A DNA stretch of 64,000 nt from NCBI GenBank assembly GCA_015680685.1, contig MNCI01026324.1, positions 1 through 64,000 of the forward strand, given 5' to 3'. The DNA is from Gnetum montanum. Its lineage: Eukaryota; Streptophyta; Gnetopsida; Gnetales; Gnetaceae. The notes below the pieces were generated by a model that was not told the DNA's origin, did no database searches, and saw nothing but the letters and a program-made list of their open reading frames with translations. Both the position numbers and the translations under genes were made by a program. Below, piece by piece: positions 10,203 through 20,851 of this stretch (its first letter is position 1; every line of letters begins with the position of its first letter).

Positions 10203-11298
10203 GACTTAAGTGCCAAAATTTTAAAAACACATGAGAACTAATGTATATTTATCATTTTTTAATGCATGGCTGTTAAATAATGCATGCCAAAATTTGGGTG
10301 CCTAATATTTTGGCACATCGTATTCTACTGCTGCTTTGGTTATTTGGTTTTTGCTGGTACAGTTGCAAACCTGCAACACAAGTTGTCTTTTTCAATATAG
10401 ACCAAAGACATGAATGCCACATATTTTTTGGTATGCTGTAATTGCATACTTGGGTTGACTTCACTTCAGCTGGCATGTTCAAGCCTGTTTTCTGTTGCAA
10501 TTTGACTTGGATTGTGCCCAAAGGGCCTGTATAATTGCAAGCCGTGGTTAATTATTACAAGATACAACCTTGTTTTGGAGGTTAGGGCTCTTGTAATGCA
10601 TCAGTTTGCATTCATAAGGCATAATGATTTCATGATTCAATAATATAAGTAACAATTTATGAATTGCATTCCAAACTAATCACCATGCTTTCATGGGAAA
10701 TCTTGATACAGGAGTCTTTGACTTTGAATAGCTCTACTTTCTCTCAAGTAGCCCAACCAAGTCCAGTCCAGCACTTTCTCTTGGATTCCATTTTCTTTCC
10801 TTCCCTTCTCCATTGGGACAATTAAACCAGACATAAAAGGCCCAGTGGATGCCATACAGACAGTGTCAAAAGCCGGCCCTACAGTTTTGGTGACAATTTG
10901 GGCTTATGGACGTTGAAAATTTTGTTATGTTTTTCCTTCTGTTTATTATTTTTTTTTCATCAAAGTATTTTAAGGTCAAAAATCAAAATCAAAGCCCAAA
11001 CCAATTGCAAGGGACAATATAAATAAAATAGACTTATGTATAAATGACCTTATATCTGGTATACATTGTACCACTAAAACATCATATAGCTCAACAAATA
11101 GAAAAACCAAGAATAATAATTGGTATGAATAACTTGAATGTCTTGTTTTTGCATCCTTTTATTTAATTGCAAGGTAAAACTTTAATTATGATGAAGACAA
11201 CCCAAAATTTTAATGAATACATATTGCAATGTAAGATCAACTACCAGTGACTTATATATATCATTAAAGAGAACAAAATTAGGTGTTTTAGTTGCATT
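10203..11298. other. Intergenic stretch, nothing recognised
   Basis: This is probably the 3' UTR and flank of the RRP1-like gene. The only long reading frame, on the minus strand at 10273-10521, has no recognisable motif. No RNA gene or element end was found before the assembly gap. Confidence 0.4.
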
Positions 11299-11875
11299 NN
11301 NNNNNNNNNNNNNNNNNNNNNNNNNNNNNNNNNNNNNNNNNNNNNNNNNNNNNNNNNNNNNNNNNNNNNNNNNNNNNNNNNNNNNNNNNNNNNNNNNNNN
11401 NNNNNNNNNNNNNNNNNNNNNNNNNNNNNNNNNNNNNNNNNNNNNNNNNNNNNNNNNNNNNNNNNNNNNNNNNNNNNNNNNNNNNNNNNNNNNNNNNNNN
11501 NNNNNNNNNNNNNNNNNNNNNNNNNNNNNNNNNNNNNNNNNNNNNNNNNNNNNNNNNNNNNNNNNNNNNNNNNNNNNNNNNNNNNNNNNNNNNNNNNNNN
11601 NNNNNNNNNNNNNNNNNNNNNNNNNNNNNNNNNNNNNNNNNNNNNNNNNNNNNNNNNNNNNNNNNNNNNNNNNNNNNNNNNNNNNNNNNNNNNNNNNNNN
11701 NNNNNNNNNNNNNNNNNNNNNNNNNNNNNNNNNNNNNNNNNNNNNNNNNNNNNNNNNNNNNNNNNNNNNNNNNNNNNNNNNNNNNNNNNNNNNNNNNNNN
11801 NNNNNNNNNNNNNNNNNNNNNNNNNNNNNNNNNNNNNNNNNNNNNNNNNNNNNNNNNNNNNNNNNNNNNNNNNNN
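11299..11875. other. Assembly gap of 577 undetermined bases
   Basis: A continuous run of N. Reading frames drawn across it are meaningless. Confidence 0.99.
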
Positions 11876-12011
11876 GCTTGCAAGAGTCAGGGTAGAAGGC
11901 TCAATTTATACAGGCCAATCGGCAATGCCCGCCAGCGTAGAGTGGCTACGTCGCCAAGTCAAGTGCAGCCCATAAAATTTGAACATTGACCTTTCTATTT
12001 CCCATCGCTGT

Positions 12012-12127
12012 CCAAGACGGATGAACATTTCTAAGTAATATTACATCTGTTCATTCATGTAATCAAGTACCAAGACGGATGAACATTTCTAAGTAATATT
12101 ACATCTGTTCATTCATGTAATCAAGTA
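12012..12127 (+). repeat. 58-bp perfect tandem duplication
   Basis: Two adjacent copies, 12012-12069 and 12070-12127, both beginning CCAAGACGGATGAACATTTC, identical by eye. They lie in otherwise unassigned sequence. Confidence 0.95.
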
Positions 12128-13029
12128 CTTTGCCGTATGGAGGACGGAGGAAGGCTTGGAACTCGTTTTTTTCCAAGGTAAAGACCGAAAATAGGTGGAG
12201 CTGAGCAGTGATCATGTCGTTAAATTTTCTGATAAGACAATGACATGTAGTGTTTAAACCATGATAAATATTTGAGATTAGCATCTTTAAAGAATCACGA
12301 TGCATCTGCAAGCTGGGTTCGGTCCAGTTATATTTAAAAGTCATGGAAAATACCAAGAACGCTCGTAATACTCAGTTGATCAACGAGTGCAAGCTGTTGA
12401 TATGCCTTTTCTTTGCTGGTAGGTAAGAATCTTATCCCTTCAGTCTTCAAAAAACACAAAACTCGCCATTATTGCAGGGTTTGTGGGCTTTGAGTCTTGC
12501 AAGTTGCGGCTACTTATTCTTTGTACACGAGGACTCTGGAATTACCTAACATTCAGTCACTTGGTCAAATCTTCTTATACATCAAAGGTAACGGTGTGTC
12601 AAACATTCCTAAACATGTAGATTTGGGATTAATAGCTTAAACACGATGTGCTGGTTGCATTCACTCTTGCTTTTCCGGCCTTAATTGCAAACTACGTACT
12701 TTAACACCCTGCAAAGTATTGTACATTTGTACAAATAGAGTGAAAGAATTACCAAGTTTCGGCAATGTCATCAATATAAAGAGACATTACAGTAGTCAGC
12801 GTCAAAGAAAGAAACAAGGCATCTATGTAAAACTTGATACTTGATAGAAACAATAGGTTTGTGTAGACTTTTTTGGCTAACCAGCAGAGGTCTCGACCTT
12901 GACAAACGTGTATTGTCTTTACACAAAATTTCCATGATTTGAAGCAGGACCAATTTAATTTGCGTCTTCGGTTCAGACGGCTGCTGTACCTTAAGGTTAA
13001 TTAACTGAATTCAAGCGGGAATAGTCATC
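12128..13029. other. Non-coding stretch, diverged partner of 6200-6780
   Basis: No gene is supported. The part from about 12480 to 13000 shares blocks in the same order and orientation with 6200-6780, the clearest being 12890-12980 against about 6680-6775. The pair flanks the RRP1-like gene at roughly equal distances. The identity of the repeated sequence is not known. Confidence 0.4.
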
Positions 13030-13318
13030 CTCATGATAGCAACTATGAACAACGACCTTGTCGCATCCTCAACAACCACCTTGTCGCAGCTGCTTAAAAG
13101 TAATGGCCATGTTATTATGATCTATCGTTATCATGAAGGCCATGTTATTGAGATCTATCGTGTTCTCAATAAAAAAAAGTCATTCATGAGGGAAAAAATG
13201 ACAATTTTCAGAAATTTCATCTAACGGTAATTTTCAACATGCACAAACGAAAGCTTCTTCAACTAGTTCTCCACTTTTTACTAATCCTCTTAAATTTGAG
13301 GATGTAACTAAACTCTCG
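13030..13318 (+). mobile_element. LINE-like copy 1, left part (interrupted by element A)
   Basis: The sequence from about 13125 matches 30560-30740 block by block (for example GGCCATGTTATTGAGATCTATC against GGTCATATTATTGGGATCTATC, and TTTACTAATC then TTAAATTTGA). It continues on the far side of element A at 27902, where it again matches 30740-30975. The interruption is therefore an insertion into a pre-existing repeat whose uninterrupted version is at 30560-30975. The LINE label rests on the endonuclease-like segment after 28190. Confidence 0.6.
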
Positions 13319-13323
13319 ATATC
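13319..13323. other. Target-site duplication ATATC, left of element A
   Basis: ATATC at 13319-13323 is repeated at 27897-27901. The paralogous uninterrupted locus near 30733 has the site once (CAATATCTATAG), as expected for an empty site. Confidence 0.75.
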
Positions 13324-14193
13324 TGATGATGAACAGTGGGGTAACCCAACACTCTACAATACAAGTCACGAGTGCTAGTGTGTGATCATATCGTAATCCA
13401 TAGATGGACAATTATATGATGCTAGTAATTAAGATTAAGTTTAAGATTTGTTGTCTTTCCACCTTGAGCTAGTGAAGTTCTAGTGTATAGCTTAGGTCTT
13501 AGTGAGGCATATGATTATTGATGTTGATTAGGTCTTAGCGCTCCTAAAGGTAAATGTGGTGAAAATGAATATTAAATCCTAAATCTAAGTAACAACAGGA
13601 ATGTAAATTTATTCTATCCTAGAGTGATGGATTTTTAATCCTAGTTTGCCATTTACGCCTTGGACTCATGTAGGTATTTCCAGGATTGCCAAGTGGAATC
13701 ACTACTACTGGGTTACCAGATAGATACACTTAGTGTTCAAAATCAGTGGTATCCACCCACTTACAAATAGCATGTGGAGTAAATTACTTAAAATGTAAAG
13801 TGTTAACTAGGAAAACCATAAAAATTATGCTATGTGAACAATTAAAAAACTAAGGAAATGTAGCAATGATATAAAGCAATCTCAATCTTTATTTTCATCA
13901 TGAACCATGGGACAATCCACTTGAATAAAGACACTGGTCAATTGCCAAACATTACACTATGGGCATTTGCTCCTATTGCTAAGTCTATGAAAGCAAACTA
14001 CAAGAGTCTAGCTAAGGGTTGAATGAAAAGGTACTGGATTGTGCACCTAAGTGTCGCATTTTATAGGGCTACACACATCCCAAAACATCATTTCAATGAT
14101 GACGTAGCATGGATCACGATGTTGTATCTACAACATTATTGCTATGATATCATAGATACAATATCGTATTACAACAAAAAATTGATTTTATTA
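13324..14193 (-). repeat. 3' LTR of element A
   Basis: About 870 bp, homologous along its length to 27012-27896 and more distantly to the LTRs of element B. On the minus strand a purine-rich tract GTTGTGGGGGAT precedes it at about 14194-14205. A TATA-like CCCTATAAAATG lies on the minus strand near 14070. The U3 part has GATATCATAG/ATACGATATTG palindromic motifs at about 14145-14175, like the LTR of element E. Confidence 0.85.
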
Positions 14194-14379
14194 ATCCCCC
14201 ACAACTAACTGGAAACTTGTCTTCTAGTTAAAACAAAATGAGAATAGAGTCTCTTACAAAATTGGGAGGTAACTATTTACATGACTTGAAATACCTTAGT
14301 GGTGTCTTTATAAAACATGACATAATTAGATGACAAAATAAAAAAAACAAAAACTAAAGTAGTGTGATGTTGCTTATGT

Positions 14380-16240
14380 TCCCAGTGATGGTGGCTCTAG
14401 CATTGGTTGCTTCCCTTTGTCATTAGGCTTTTTAAATTGATATATGTTCAAAAGTACTTGAAGTTTTTCCTCCTCTATCCTGTGATCATGTATTGTCCAT
14501 GCTTGTTGAGCAATGTGTAATGGAGTGGGTACATCTGATGGGCATGGTAGTTGTAGGGAAATCTAGTTAGCCTTCACGTACCACACTGCAAACTGTCACC
14601 TCTCTTCATCAAAAGCCATGGTTATCTTTCTCAACTCTTGGTAGTCTAACATCTAACAAGCCAGGTTAGCTACTACATCTTTTTGGCCCTAGTAGCTAAC
14701 TTTGACAATTTCAAGTTTAGAATTTACGACATGTAATTTCTGTAAGGCATCTTTTATATCCACAAATTCCTTTTCATACTTTGCATAAACTATTGCTACC
14801 TATTATTCTAATTCATTTCTAGGCCTACCTGTTGTTAACATGGCCAAATTAGCATACTAGAGGTTTGCTAATCCCATGAATTCTATCAAATCCTCAATCT
14901 ACAGATCTTTATTGTTTACTTTTGCCTGGTGGGCATGAGCAAGACTATCTAGAATTGGCTACCAATCAGAATTTTGTGTAGAAATTGAGGTGATTCTAGC
15001 CTTTTCCATCTAGATCTCTTTCTTATCGACCTGTTTGTACATGTCCACCTGGTTGGTGAAATGCTCCTTGAGTCTCTCATGTTTCTTGACCTTGTTTTGC
15101 CATGCACTAATTTCAATTGTAGATTTGTTGCAAATAACACAAACTTCCTCCATTGATAGGGTTCTGTTTTTGTAGGCTAAGTGATTCATGTCTTGGTTGA
15201 CATGAACTAGTTGCTCTCGGAGTTACTAAATGCTCTTCTCAAGAACATTCTTTTACCTCTTAATGTTTGTCAACTGAGCATTATCAGTAGCTAGTTATTT
15301 TCTTCTTGTAGGACAATGAGTGCTTTGACATATGTGTAAATTTGAGCTTTGCCACTAATGCATCCTACACTACCTTCTCCTTTTCCTTCTCCATCTTCAT
15401 GTTGTGATCGATCAAGCATCTCACATGGTTGGTTTTGAATTGGTCAAGTTGGTCTAGTGCTACAAACTATGTTGGATCTCTTCTTTTGGCTCTTAGGGTG
15501 GCTAGCTCTTCTTGCAATCTTTGCACTTCATTTGTAACATGCTCTACCCTAGTTTTAGCCATGACCAACCTTCCTTATGTGGTAATTAATTTAGACTGAA
15601 CCGCAATGATATCACTGGGGATATCGAAAATTTTTTGCATAAGTTGTCCTATTTGCAATAGTCTATCCAATATGTCTTCCTGTTTTGTGGGATTCATTGA
15701 GGTACTAGCAAGCATTGAATGATTCCTTGATATGATCTATTATTACTTCAGCTGCTCCCACCGCATCTTAGTGCTGCATAACCATAATTGTGGCTCCTTC
15801 ACTTATTTCAAGAACCGCTTGGAATGATGCAACATTCCTTGAGATCTATTGTGCCTAGTCATCCTCTCCTCTAGTTTGTAGTGATACTTGCCTACTCACT
15901 AGATTTGTGGATATGATAGGCCTGGTGGAGCTCTCTCTTACTTTATATAAATTAGCTTCCTTCCTTATTTCCCAATTGATCATTTCTACAATACATTGCA
16001 AATGGCTCATAGATGGTCTATAGTCCTACTGTGGTAGTGGAACTTATTATTGTTGTTACTCAGCTTGGGGCTAACTACCAGGTCTAGCTTGATGTTGCTA
16101 AATAGTAGTTAGAATGCTACTAATAAGAGTGGTACTTGTAGTTCTCTCAGTGCCTGCTGATTTCTCTACATGATCCTCCTTTGGTGGCATCGATTTAAGA
16201 ATTTTTGCATATGAAGCACTTTGAGCCTTCCTTCTTAGTT
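14380..16240 (-). pseudogene. Accessory coiled-coil ORF of element A (degenerate)
   Basis: Reading on the minus strand, fragments of one protein are recognisable between many stops and frameshifts, rich in Glu, Lys, Leu and Gln with heptad-like spacing, for example VEHVTNEVQRLQEELATLRA near 15560-15480 and KMEKEKEKVV near 15385. The same protein, equally broken, is found in element B at 33700-31990, with matching blocks in the same order. It occupies the place between protease and 3' LTR where pol would normally be. In B it continues upstream into a domain resembling the plant transposon-protein family; in A that part is missing beyond about 16240. Function unknown. Confidence 0.55.
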
Positions 16241-17189
16241 TTATTAGAGAAGAATGTCATTATGGCCATGGTAAGAACCTCTTATTATTGGAATGGGTGG
16301 ATGGATGTTGTGGTCTCACTGTATAGGTAATCAATCCCTTATGATTTGATAATATAGAGAAATCTTCACTTTATTGGAACTACATCTTGCCTTATTCAAT
16401 GTGTTTTACTGGAAATTGCCAAAGATATGTACAAGTGAAATAATGACAAAGTATGAAAAATTATAAAAAGATAGTAAAAATTGCAAAAATAGCAAGAATA
16501 AGAAAAGTATAAAAAGAATGTAATAATGTCAAAGAATGTGAAAATTATTAAGAATTGAAAAAGTATAAAAGAATGAAAAGATATCAAAGAATGTGAAATA
16601 ATATTAAGAAAAGAAAAAGGTATAACAAAAATTGTAAATCACAAGAATTAGAAAAAAAAAAGTTAAAAAGCACTTAATAATTCTTAAGTCAGGATAAGAC
16701 ATCTTCCTTATGATTGAACTCATGGGTGAGTGTTTGAAAAAGGGACCCTAGGTCCCCTAAATCATACACTCTAGGTTGTTTACTTACCATCCTTGGTGAC
16801 TTAGTTTTTCAGTTATCATCCCATGTAATTTTGATGGTAATCAAATTTCAATCTTTTGAGGATTTATATCTTGTTGGACTAAATGGTCTTTCCATCTCAA
16901 AAGATTCAACTATACTTTCTTGTTTATTCTCAATTTAAATTTTAAGTCCTTATATTCTCTACTTGTTGGTGTATAGTTGTAGTTTAATATTTTCATTTGT
17001 GAGTTATGAATTTGGATCATTTTCTTAGAATAGGAGTTAATAAGTGCTTAAGATGTTTCCATTCATGTTTTGGATAATTTTAGATTCTTATTTTTTTTCT
17101 ATGGGATATCTTTTGGTTTAGCAGTTCATGTTTCTTTTCGTACACACACTTGTTTCTTACTTATGTTGGGGGCTGATGTAAGGATTGTG
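16241..17189. other. Non-coding part of element A between protease and accessory ORF
   Basis: AT-rich. The block 16245-16390 matches 36540-36665 of element B closely (GACCATGGTAAGAACCTCTT-like), so it belongs to the family's internal region. From 16430 to 16660 it is a degenerate AAGAATGTGAAAA-type A-rich repeat. Confidence 0.5.
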
Positions 17190-17610
17190 TTAACATTTTA
17201 AAGTGTTGGTTCACAACTACATCCTTCTTTATCATTGGTAATGCATGGAATCCTTTTCATGTGTATGGCTCCTTGCATGTCATTCTTAAAGATTTCTATA
17301 GATAAATATCTCATCCCTAACATAGCATCTAGTGTGCTAAGCCATGCTCTTTTCACTATGATGGGAAATTCCTTGTCATTATTCTTCACATTAATCACCA
17401 GAAAGTTTGCTAGATAGGACCACTCATTGATAGTATTCACCACATCTTTTATCTATCCTAAAGGAATGGTGATAGATTGATCTACAAGCTCTAACCTTAT
17501 GTTGTACTTCTTTAAGGATGGTAGGCTTCATGCCTTGTATGTTTCTTGAGATATCAAATTTACTCTAGAACCTAAGTCTAGTAGAGCCTTGCATGGTGAA
17601 ATCAAAGGAA
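17190..17610 (-). pseudogene. Retropepsin domain of element A
   Basis: Minus-strand aspartic-protease region of a Ty3/gypsy polyprotein. The active-site region reads LLDLGSRVNLIS near 17600-17560, with D-L-G in place of the more usual D-T/S-G. It is followed by a substrate-flap region and then by SYLANFLVINV and FPIIVKRAWLSTLDA at 17440-17300, the equivalent of the conserved PIILGRPFL segment. It is closely similar to the proteases of elements E (23100-23713) and D (63340-63750). Stops break the frame upstream of 17443. It would have processed the gag precursor. Confidence 0.75.
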
Positions 17611-17699
17611 TTCCTAGATCAATTCTTTTCTTGGGAAGTGCTCCTACCTTTATCTAGTCTGATATTGTATCCATTAGCATGATAATCATAAGCTTTTGA

Positions 17700-19863
17700 T
17701 TTGATTGTTGTGGAAGCATGGTGTTGGTAGGAGGATTTATCATATGAGAACTTGTCTCAATGAAGTCCTAATTCTACTAGCCTTTTCTAGACTTATCTTA
17801 AAGAAAGGATGTTTCTTAGCTTTGCCCTTAGTATTACTAGTATGACCCTCTCTTTGTACATTCAATGCCATTGTAGCACTTTTCTATTGAGTTTGTGATG
17901 GCAATTTCTCCTGCATAATAGGTGGTGTCATCGGTGGCAAGGGTTTAGAAGGGTAACTTAATGAACTAGCTATTTGTGGATGAATGTATGGATTGGAGTC
18001 CATCCTTAGTGGTGTAGGTCTATGGTATTATAGTGGATAGTATTGAGGAGTCTAAACTGCTACATTTTCTAGAGAGATTGGATGCTAGACATAGCATCCA
18101 TAAGAATCTAATTTCCATTATGGGTAGTATTGTCTAGGTGGTGGCATCACTCACAATTGTGGTTGCTGCCATTATTAGTGGTACTACTACTATGGCTACG
18201 AGTAAGATCTAATTTGGTAATAGACTAGTTGGAATGTTTGGTGGTAGTTACCTTGAGGATAAGGTAATCATTTAGGCATTTTTTATGAAGCTTTGATTCA
18301 TTACATATGCTCCCATTTCTTGCAAATGTGCCATAATAGGGTAGTACCCCTTAGGATGGTCATACTGACACATAGTACATCCTTCCTCCTCATTTGAGCT
18401 TGTATCCAAACATTCGACCACTGAAGCTACCTTTCCTTTGAATCCATAATATCTTTTCTTCTTTTTCTCCTTGCCTTTGCTGAAGGCTTGCTTAATTCCT
18501 TTTTAACAATTTTCAAAGCTAACGTGAATTTCTCATCCATAAAATCACACATCTTCTCTACCTTGATTACTATATTAGTAATAGATTTTTGAATAGGTAG
18601 TGTCTTTTTTTTTTGTATCATCTCTTCCAAGGTTTCTTCTTCTTGCTAATCACATACTCGTACATCTCTCTTTTGAATAGATGGATCTTTATTATATTCT
18701 TTAGCTAAATCTCTCTTCTTCAATTCAACTTCTCCCTTGCCATTGATTAATGAGTCTCTAAATTTGTTTGGTGGTCATTTTAGATAATCTGCGTTGGGCA
18801 TAAACCTTAAAGATTTTCATGGTTTTATTTCTTAGCCCATTGACAATGTGCCTAAGTTGCTCCCTTTGGGAAAATCTATGGCTTGGATTCCTATGCAAAA
18901 GAAAATAGTATTTTTTCATTGTTGCATCAAAGGATTCATGGATCCCTTACATCCAACCTTGGATCTACTTTCTTAAGTTTAACACTCGTGAGTAGGTTTG
19001 ATATCTATGATTAAAAATTTTGAGCATGGTACTCCATCTTTTGATTGATTCAGGTTCTAATGATATGTACCAACTTTTTGCCTCTTTGATAAGTATCCTT
19101 GGGAAAAAATTTAGTTTTTTTTAGTTACTCTTTGTGTTCTACAGGGCATAGGCATCATGGAATGCTTTAAGGTGGTGTTGTGGATCTACATTGTATCCAC
19201 CCTCAAATCTAGGCAAGTTGTTCATGTCTGGCCATTTAATGCAACTATTCCTTCTGTGCCTAGTTGGAATGTAGAAAAATTACCTTATGTTTATCATGTT
19301 GTGAGTTGCCAATAGGGGTTCATCATGATCATAGGATTCATATGCTTGATTGTAGTGGTGCCCCCTTTGGTATTCATACCTCTATCTCTCTTCATGTTTA
19401 TCCCTATTTCTTTGTGATTTACATTCTTCATCTTCCTCATTAGAATGTCTTGGGTGATAGTCACATTGATCATGGATTTGACATCTTTCCCTATCATGTT
19501 CTTTGTACCTTGGTTTCCTTCGATCAAAGTCGATCGACAATCATAAGGATGAAGATGAAGTAGTGGAAGAATGATGCTAGCGTTTTTCTCCTTCTATGAA
19601 TCTGGCATTCTTCCCTTTGTGATTTAGCAAAAGCTCTTAGCCTTAACTCTTGCTTGTACTTAGAGTCTGTTGTTTCTCTTCTCGATGTCTCTACTAAGGT
19701 TGAATGTAATTGCACTTTGACAAGTTCTTCTAGATGAAGAATAGGCATTTGGGAATGAACTTCATGATCTTGGTTGAGTTTCTTCACTACAAATGAATTG
19801 TCATCAAGTTATTCCAAGATAACAGGAGAGTTAATCTACTTTTCCTTATTGTGCACATGTTTG
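17700..19863 (-). pseudogene. gag of element A, C-terminal part
   Basis: Minus-strand capsid-nucleocapsid relic. Blocks shared with the gag of E include PLQKLT-like PIQKSITNIVIKVEKM with FTLALKIVKKE (18430-18630) and a Tyr/Gln/His-rich linker at 17900-18250. A short cysteine-containing DHPKG-type segment lies near 18340-18390. The order is as in E (21977-22754). Many stops. The frame is cut at 19864-19868 by the insertion of element E and resumes at 26514. Confidence 0.65.
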
Positions 19864-19868
19864 GTCTT
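19864..19868. other. Target-site duplication GTCTT, left of element E
   Basis: GTCTT at 19864-19868 recurs exactly at 26509-26513, directly outside the two LTRs of element E. Confidence 0.9.
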
Positions 19869-20706
19869 TGATGGGATGCAATATTGCATGGGCTGCGATA
19901 TTGCGTACGTGATATCGCATCCGCTACCATATCACGTCTTCCACTATGATATCATGTACGCAATATCGCACCGCCAATTCTATAAATAAGAGGCAGCTCT
20001 TCCTTGTTTCTCCATCTAGATCTAGACCTTAGCCAAACTCATGCCATTTTTCCATTCCAGAGTTAGAATAATTTCCATGTGCTTGCAGTAGGAGCTCCAA
20101 AGTGAACGGATCTTTATTCGAGCAATTTTGTACTTAAGCACATAATTTTGTACGACAATAAAGAGAAACTATTAAATAAACCTTGCAGTGCATGGACTAA
20201 GCTAAATAGGAATTTAATTATTGTTATTTATTGTTAATTTTTTAAATGCTTTCTTAAGGACTTAATCTCTCTCAACCCTCAACTCTCATAGTTAAGTGCA
20301 TTCAATACAACAACTTCGAGCACGTGCGTTATGCTTGGTAATCCTAGTAACGAATAGCGTTTGGTAACCCAGTAGCATTGCATTGGTTTAGGGTGTGAAA
20401 TGGCAAGTGGGAATGGATACTGATGCTAGGTTAATTAAGCCTTAGTTAGTTAAAGTTAGTTAATTAGTCTCTTCACCCTTTTCCCTCTTAGCATAGGCGA
20501 TAAAAACATAAAAGATATAAAAATCACATGCCTCAAGCTTACTTAACCATACAACCATGACAAATACAAGCTTGGGAGGACAATGATTGATTAACTTTAG
20601 ATGTTCCATAAGGCATGTAGGCACTTATTCTGCAGAGTTCGACTGAATCATGCGTGTAATGCTCGTATGCGTATGGTTGAGTGTAGCGGTACCTTGCCAA
20701 TCATCA
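19869..20706 (+). repeat. 5' LTR of element E
   Basis: 838 bp, starts TGATGGGATGC and ends CATCA. The U3 begins with a cluster of palindromes built on GATATC/GATATTGC with CGTACG (19880-19970). A TATA box (TCTATAAATAAG) follows at about 19979-19990. Downstream it shares long identical stretches with the 3' LTR, including GTGAACGGATCTTTATTCGA. Confidence 0.92.
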
Positions 20707-20707
20707 T

Positions 20708-20725
20708 TGGCACCATTGCTGGGGA
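20708..20725 (+). other. Primer-binding site of element E (tRNA-Asp type, decayed)
   Basis: TGGCACCATTGCTGGGGA starts two bases after the LTR end. From general knowledge the site complementary to the plant tRNA-Asp 3' end is TGGCGCCGTTGCCGGGGA; the three differences are all G-to-A or C-to-T at CpG positions, as expected from deamination of methylated cytosine. Confidence 0.75.
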
Positions 20726-20851
20726 CTAAGTTGTTTGTGTGCTAAGTAGAACATAGGAAATCATCTACATCATTGGGAAGCTTAAACAAACCCTTAGGGT
20801 TAATCAGAAGAAAATTTAAACAACGGTCAATAGCACATTGACAAGATAACA

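Noticed and set aside
11182-11989. Long reading frames on both strands
   Set aside because: They consist almost entirely of undetermined bases in the assembly gap.
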